Source of the DNA: Allobosea sp.
Lineage (GTDB): Bacteria > Pseudomonadota > Alphaproteobacteria > Rhizobiales > Beijerinckiaceae
Direction: 5' to 3'
Assembly: GCA_024231975.1 (NCBI GenBank)
Contig: JAAEQB010000058.1
Span: 196,428-260,427 of the forward strand
Length of the DNA: 64,000 nt
The notes below the pieces were generated by a model. That model worked only from the letters and a program-made list of their open reading frames with translations. It did no database searches and was not told where the DNA came from. Below are positions 60,186-64,000 of this stretch, piece after piece. The position numbers and the translations under genes are program-made. Position 1 is the first letter of the stretch, and each line of letters begins with the position of its first letter.

Positions 60186-61415
60186 TCAGGCGTTGGCGGC
60201 GCGCCAGGCGGCGCTGAGCAGGACATTGGCGCCGGCGACCATGTCGTCGTCGCTGCTGAGCTCGGCCGGGTTATGCGAGAGCCCACCGATCGAGGGGATG
60301 AAGACCATCGCCGTCGGGCAGAGGCGCGACATCATCTGCGCATCATGGCCGGCGCCGGAAATCATCCGGCGGATCGGCAGGCCGAACTCGGCGGCGCTCG
60401 CCTCGACGCTGGCGATCAGCTCCTCGGCAAAGGGCGTCGCCGGGAAGCGGGCGAGATCGCGGAAGCTGATGGCGATGTCGTCGCGCGCCGACAATTCGGC
60501 GCAGAACTTGCGCACGGCAGCCTCTGCCTCGGCCAAGGGCGCATCGAGCGGATTGCGCAGGTCGAGCGTCATCACCACGGTCTCGGGCACGACGTTGACG
60601 TTGCCGGGCCAGGTGCGGATCACGCCGGAATTGGCGAGCTGGCCGGGGATCGTCTTGGTCAGTTCGTTCGCGAAGATGTTGATGCGGGCGGCGGCGAGGC
60701 CGGGATCCTTGCGATAGCGCATCGGCGTGGTGCCGGCATGGCTCGGCCGGCCCGTCAGGGTCAGCTCGAGCCAGCAGATGCCCTGGATGCCGGTGACGGC
60801 GCCCAGGCCTCCGCCCTCGCTCTCCAGGATCGGCCCCTGCTCGATATGCAGTTCGAGATAGGCATGCGCCGGCAGGAAGCCGGGCTGCTCCGGCCCGTGA
60901 TAGCCGATGCGGTTCAATTCGGTGCCGAGCACGGCGCCGTCAGCGTCCTTCTCGGCATGGGCGGCCTCGACACTCATCCCGCCGGCCCAGACATAGGAGC
61001 CGAGCATGTCGGGATGGAAGCGCGCGCCCTCCTCGTTGGTGAAGGCGATCACCGCCATGTCGCGCTTGGGCGTCACCCCGGCATCGCGCAAGGCCGCCAG
61101 CACCTCGACGCCACCGATCACGCCGAGCGCGCCATCGAAGCGCCCACCAGTGCCGACCGTGTCGATATGCGAGCCCATGATCACCGCCGGCCCGTCCTCC
61201 TGGCCCTTCAGGATGCCGACGATGTTGCCGATCGCATCGACGCGGACGTCGAGGCCGAGCGCCTCCAGTTCGCCGACCAGCCAGTCGCGTCCCGCCTTGT
61301 CCTCGTCGGTCAGCGCCAGCCGCCGGCAGCCGCCCTCCGGCGTTGCCCCGATCTTCGACAGGGCCGCCAGCCGCGAGAGCAGGCGCTCCCCATCGATCCG
61401 CAGATTGGTGCTCAT
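60186..61415 (-). CDS. Zn-dependent hydrolase, N-carbamoyl-L-amino acid hydrolase/allantoate amidohydrolase family
   Basis: A 409-residue M20-type dimetal hydrolase. Ligand motifs in order: GSHIDTVGTGGRFDG, FTNEEGARF, LELHIEQGP, and the late LSHNPAE. The family hydrolyses N-carbamoyl-L-amino acids, beta-ureidopropionate or allantoate; the exact substrate is open. ATG 61415 begins the conserved N-terminus. Together with the D-carbamoylase at 53443 it would give the region both stereochemical variants. Confidence 0.9.
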   Translation of the reverse strand: MSTNLRIDGERLLSRLAALSKIGATPEGGCRRLALTDEDKAGRDWLVGELEALGLDVRVDAIGNIVGILKGQEDGPAVIMGSHIDTVGTGGRFDGALGVIGGVEVLAALRDAGVTPKRDMAVIAFTNEEGARFHPDMLGSYVWAGGMSVEAAHAEKDADGAVLGTELNRIGYHGPEQPGFLPAHAYLELHIEQGPILESEGGGLGAVTGIQGICWLELTLTGRPSHAGTTPMRYRKDPGLAAARINIFANELTKTIPGQLANSGVIRTWPGNVNVVPETVVMTLDLRNPLDAPLAEAEAAVRKFCAELSARDDIAISFRDLARFPATPFAEELIASVEASAAEFGLPIRRMISGAGHDAQMMSRLCPTAMVFIPSIGGLSHNPAELSSDDDMVAGANVLLSAAWRAANA

Positions 61416-61596
61416 CGCGTCGGCTCTCCATAGGCGCTCTGTTCTGGCGCCCAGCAGGCCGGAACAGAAGCCCGCGCGCAAGAGGCAGATTGGGCGACAC
61501 GACGCGGGCCGGCGGCGCGTCACGCGCAGGACGCGGCCCGACCAAGCGCGACACGGGCTGTGAAGCGGCACTCTGCCCAGATAAAAGGCAATCATC

Positions 61597-63006
61597 ATGT
61601 CGCAGATCGCCCTGCCCTATCGCTCGGGGAGCCCTTGGCTCGCCGAGGTCAAAGCCATGCTGGCGCTGAGCTGGCCGATGGTGCTGACCAATGTCGCGCA
61701 GACGGCGATGACGGCGACCGACGTCATCATGATGGGCCATCTCGGCCCGGACTCGCTCGCGGCCGGCGCGCTTGCCTCGAATCTCTACATGGCCTTCCTG
61801 ATCTTCGGCATCGGCGTGATGGCGGCGGTCGCGCCGATGGTCGCGATCGAGCTCGGACGCAACCGCCATTCGGTGCGCGATGTGCGCCGCACCGTGCGCC
61901 AGGGCTTCTGGGTGGCGGCGACCATGGCGGGGCCGATGTGGCTCTGCCTTTGGCAGGCCGAGACGATCCTCAAGGCGATGGGCCAGAGGCCGGAGCTGGC
62001 GGCAAATGCCGCTTCCTATCTGCACACGCTGCAATGGGGGCTCCTGCCCTTCTATTGCTACCTTGTCCTGCGCGGCTTCCTGGCGGCACTGCAGAGGCCG
62101 TTCTGGGTGTTCGTGACCGTGCTCTTCGCAGTCGCTTTCAACGCCTTCGCCAACTGGGTACTGATGTTCGGGCGGCTCGGCTTCCCGGCGCTCGGGCTGC
62201 CCGGCTCGGGGCTGGCGACGGCGCTGGCCTCGACCCTGATGTTCGCCGGCCTCGCACTGGTGGTCTCGCTCGACCGGCGCTTCCGGCGCTACCGCCTGTT
62301 CGGCCGGTTCTGGCGGCCGGACTGGAGCCGTTACCGCGCTTTCTGGCGAATGGGCCTGCCGATCGGCACGACTGTCGGCTTCGAGGTCTGGATCTTCAAC
62401 GGCGCCGCCTTCCTGATGGGATTGCTCGGCCCGACATCGCTAGCCGCCCATGCGATCGCGATCCAGATCGCCTCGCTCTGCTTCATGGTGCCGATGGGCA
62501 TAGGCCAGGCCGGAACCGTCAGGGTCGGGCGCGCCTTCGGCGCCGGCGACGGCGAAGGCATCGCCCGGGCCGGCGCGACGGCGCTCGTGCTCGCGACCGC
62601 CTTCATGTGCTTCACCGCTCTCCTGATGCTGCTGATCCCGCATTGGCTCGTCATTCCGTTCCTCGACGCCAGCAAGCCGCGCGCCACCGAGGTGGCGCAA
62701 CTCGCCATGGTGTTCCTGTTCTATGCGGCAATCTTCCAGATCGTCGACGGCATCCAGGTGGTCGGCGTCTCGATCCTGCGCGGCCTGCGCGACACGCGCG
62801 TGCCGATGCTGTTCGCCGGCCTCGGCTATTGGGGAATCGGCCTGCCGCTCTCTGCAGCGCTCGGCTTCCTGACCCCGCTCGCCGGCGTCGGCATCTGGAT
62901 CGGGCTCGCGACCGGCCTTGCGATCGTCGCCGCCCTGATGCTTGCCCGCTGGTTCGCCCGCGAACGGCTCGGCCTGACCAAGGGAGCTCACCAGCCGCCT
63001 CTGTAA
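61597..63006 (+). CDS. MATE family efflux transporter
   Basis: A 469-residue NorM-like cation/drug antiporter with 12 hydrophobic segments: MLALSWPMVLTNVAQTAMTATD at the start, QTAMTATDVIMMGHLG, and the mirror repeat GLPIGTTVGFEVWIFNGAAFLMG in the second half. It expels cationic or toxic compounds with Na+ or H+ entry. It is divergent from the M20 hydrolase gene. In the 181-bp gap 61416-61596 I see no clear operator. Confidence 0.92.
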   Translation: MSQIALPYRSGSPWLAEVKAMLALSWPMVLTNVAQTAMTATDVIMMGHLGPDSLAAGALASNLYMAFLIFGIGVMAAVAPMVAIELGRNRHSVRDVRRTVRQGFWVAATMAGPMWLCLWQAETILKAMGQRPELAANAASYLHTLQWGLLPFYCYLVLRGFLAALQRPFWVFVTVLFAVAFNAFANWVLMFGRLGFPALGLPGSGLATALASTLMFAGLALVVSLDRRFRRYRLFGRFWRPDWSRYRAFWRMGLPIGTTVGFEVWIFNGAAFLMGLLGPTSLAAHAIAIQIASLCFMVPMGIGQAGTVRVGRAFGAGDGEGIARAGATALVLATAFMCFTALLMLLIPHWLVIPFLDASKPRATEVAQLAMVFLFYAAIFQIVDGIQVVGVSILRGLRDTRVPMLFAGLGYWGIGLPLSAALGFLTPLAGVGIWIGLATGLAIVAALMLARWFARERLGLTKGAHQPPL

Positions 63007-63120
63007 CGATCCCGCGAGGGAGCAGCAGCATTTTATTAACTTCAGGTTGCATTTTCGCGCATCCTGCCGGAGAATTCCTGCAACGATCCCTCGTGATGCC
63101 ACGCCGAAAAGGGGGAGGTC

Positions 63121-63543
63121 GTGACTCCGCAGGATATCGCGCTGATCCGGTCGAACTTTGCGCAACTGCATCGGCGCAAGATCGAGACGGCGTGCCTGTT
63201 CTATGAGCGGCTATTCATCACGATGCCGGGCGCGCGCGCCCTGTTCAAGACGGACATCGAGGCCCAGGCGGCGAAGCTGATCGAGACTCTGACGGTCGCG
63301 CTCGCCATGTTGAACGACCCCACGGGGCTGAATGCCCTGCTCGCGCGGCTGGGCGAGCGCCACAGCGGCTATGGTGTCCGGCCGGCCCATTACGAGGCCG
63401 TCCGCGGCGCCCTGATCTGGACGCTGGAGACCGCACTGGGAGAGGCCTTCACCGCCCAGGCGCGGACGGCCTGGAGCGAGCTCTACGACCAGATGGCGGC
63501 AACGATGCTCGCCGCCAGCGCACCGAGCCAGCGCTCGGCCTGA
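63121..63543 (+). CDS. Single-domain globin
   Basis: A 140-residue bacterial haemoglobin-like globin. Proximal His81 lies in GERHSGYGV, and Tyr28 in LFYERLF corresponds to the distal TyrB10 of Vitreoscilla-type globins. There is no reductase domain, so it is not a complete flavohaemoglobin. Probable roles are oxygen or NO binding. The GTG start at 63121 has GGGGGAGG 4 nt upstream. It follows the MATE gene by 114 nt and converges with a chemoreceptor gene (24-nt gap). Confidence 0.9.
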   Translation: MTPQDIALIRSNFAQLHRRKIETACLFYERLFITMPGARALFKTDIEAQAAKLIETLTVALAMLNDPTGLNALLARLGERHSGYGVRPAHYEAVRGALIWTLETALGEAFTAQARTAWSELYDQMAATMLAASAPSQRSA

Positions 63544-63567
63544 TCCGCAGTAACATTCACCCGCCGC

Positions 63568-64000
63568 CTAGAACTCTTCCCATCCGGCGTCGCTCGCTCG
63601 GCCATTTGCGGCCTTGCGCGGCTGTGGCGGCGTGGCCTTGCTCTGGACGAAGGCGGCCTCGGCGAGCTGGCGCAGCCGCTCCGGCTCGGGCGCCCGGCCG
63701 CTGCCGCGATCGGCCGGACCGGCGGCATGCGGCGCGGTGCCGGCAGGGCGTGCCGGCGCTCGCATCGCAGGCATGGCGGCAGATCTGGCAGCCGGGCGCG
63801 TCCCGGAGCCGGTGGAGACCGGCCCCGCCGCCATGGCAGTGCTCGCCCCGCTCCCTGTCCGGAAGCTCGCCACCAGCGTGTTGAGCTCGCCGATCCGGCC
63901 GCTCAGCGCACCGGCCGAGGCGGCGCTCTCTTCGGCCAGCGCCGCATTGGCCTGCGTCATCTCGTCGAGATGGGCGACCGCCTGGCTCATCTCCTCGATA
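63568..64000 (-). CDS. Methyl-accepting chemotaxis protein, C-terminal part
   Basis: Only the last 144 residues are in the window. They start in the signalling coiled coil (IEEMSQAVAHLDEMTQANAA, then LAEESAASAGAL), followed by an about 90-residue Ala/Pro/Gly-rich flexible linker and the final residues GWEEF. That pentapeptide resembles the NWETF-type tether that binds CheR/CheB at the end of long receptors. The sensory domain lies beyond the right edge. Confidence 0.88.
   Translation of the reverse strand, partial: IEEMSQAVAHLDEMTQANAALAEESAASAGALSGRIGELNTLVASFRTGSGASTAMAAGPVSTGSGTRPAARSAAMPAMRAPARPAGTAPHAAGPADRGSGRAPEPERLRQLAEAAFVQSKATPPQPRKAANGRASDAGWEEF

Noticed and set aside
1..64000. 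tRNA, rRNA, CRISPR array, insertion sequence or prophage
   Set aside because: I looked in the gaps and found no cloverleaf-like gene, no regularly spaced direct repeats, and no transposase, integrase or phage structural motifs.

Overview
The window is GC-rich, tightly packed chromosomal DNA with the gene content of a soil or plant-associated alphaproteobacterium of the Hyphomicrobiales. A Bosea-like organism is my best guess, from gene families and repeat types only. About 63 protein genes are supported. I see no rRNA, tRNA, CRISPR array, insertion sequence or prophage. Most genes belong to uptake-plus-catabolism modules, each with its own regulator and transporter.

Layout. 1-3092 (-): MFS transporter and an MCE/Mla lipid-transport pair (mlaE, partial mlaF). 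3189-4064 (+): CheZ-like protein. 4140-7134 (-): NitT/TauT-type ABC importer, divergent from a creatininase-family gene (7421-8221). 8265-8636: small AT-rich Cys-pair orphan. 8646-9737: soxR and a divergent FMN reductase with a textbook SoxR promoter. 9966-11133: MBL-fold hydrolase and a small secreted protein. 11223-20676 (-): SMP-30 gene, TRAP transporter, CoA-transferase, otnK-like kinase, matA and matB, divergent from lysR and an HMG-CoA-lyase gene (20871-22833).

22898-37546 is the most interesting block. It holds a sugar ABC importer without an ATPase, two Gfo/Idh dehydrogenases, an SDR, an SMP-30 lactonase, an isomerase, an IlvD dehydratase, an enolase-superfamily dehydratase, an HpcH aldolase, a 2-hydroxyacid dehydrogenase and a LacI regulator. 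Two almost identical 14-bp LacI-type sites, 8.4 kb apart, sit in front of the enzyme operon and between the importer and ilvD. Together these genes look like one regulon for non-phosphorylative breakdown of an unidentified sugar.

37907-44192 (+): peptide ABC importer, gamma-glutamyltransferase and DUF1028 protein. 44423-49126: TRAP transporter with a DapA-like lyase and a divergent GntR regulator that has a clear 20-bp operator. 49320-61415: D-amino-acid and N-carbamoyl/amide utilisation (PLP D-amino-acid enzyme, RidA, GNAT, amidohydrolase, unknown protein, D-carbamoylase, second peptide importer, amidase, M20 carbamoylase). 61597-64000: MATE exporter, single-domain globin, and the C-terminus of a chemoreceptor with a CheR-tether-like tail.

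The intergenic gaps carry at least nine palindromic elements of two recognisable kinds, including one inserted inside another. Several sit between genes of one operon, where they may set relative expression.
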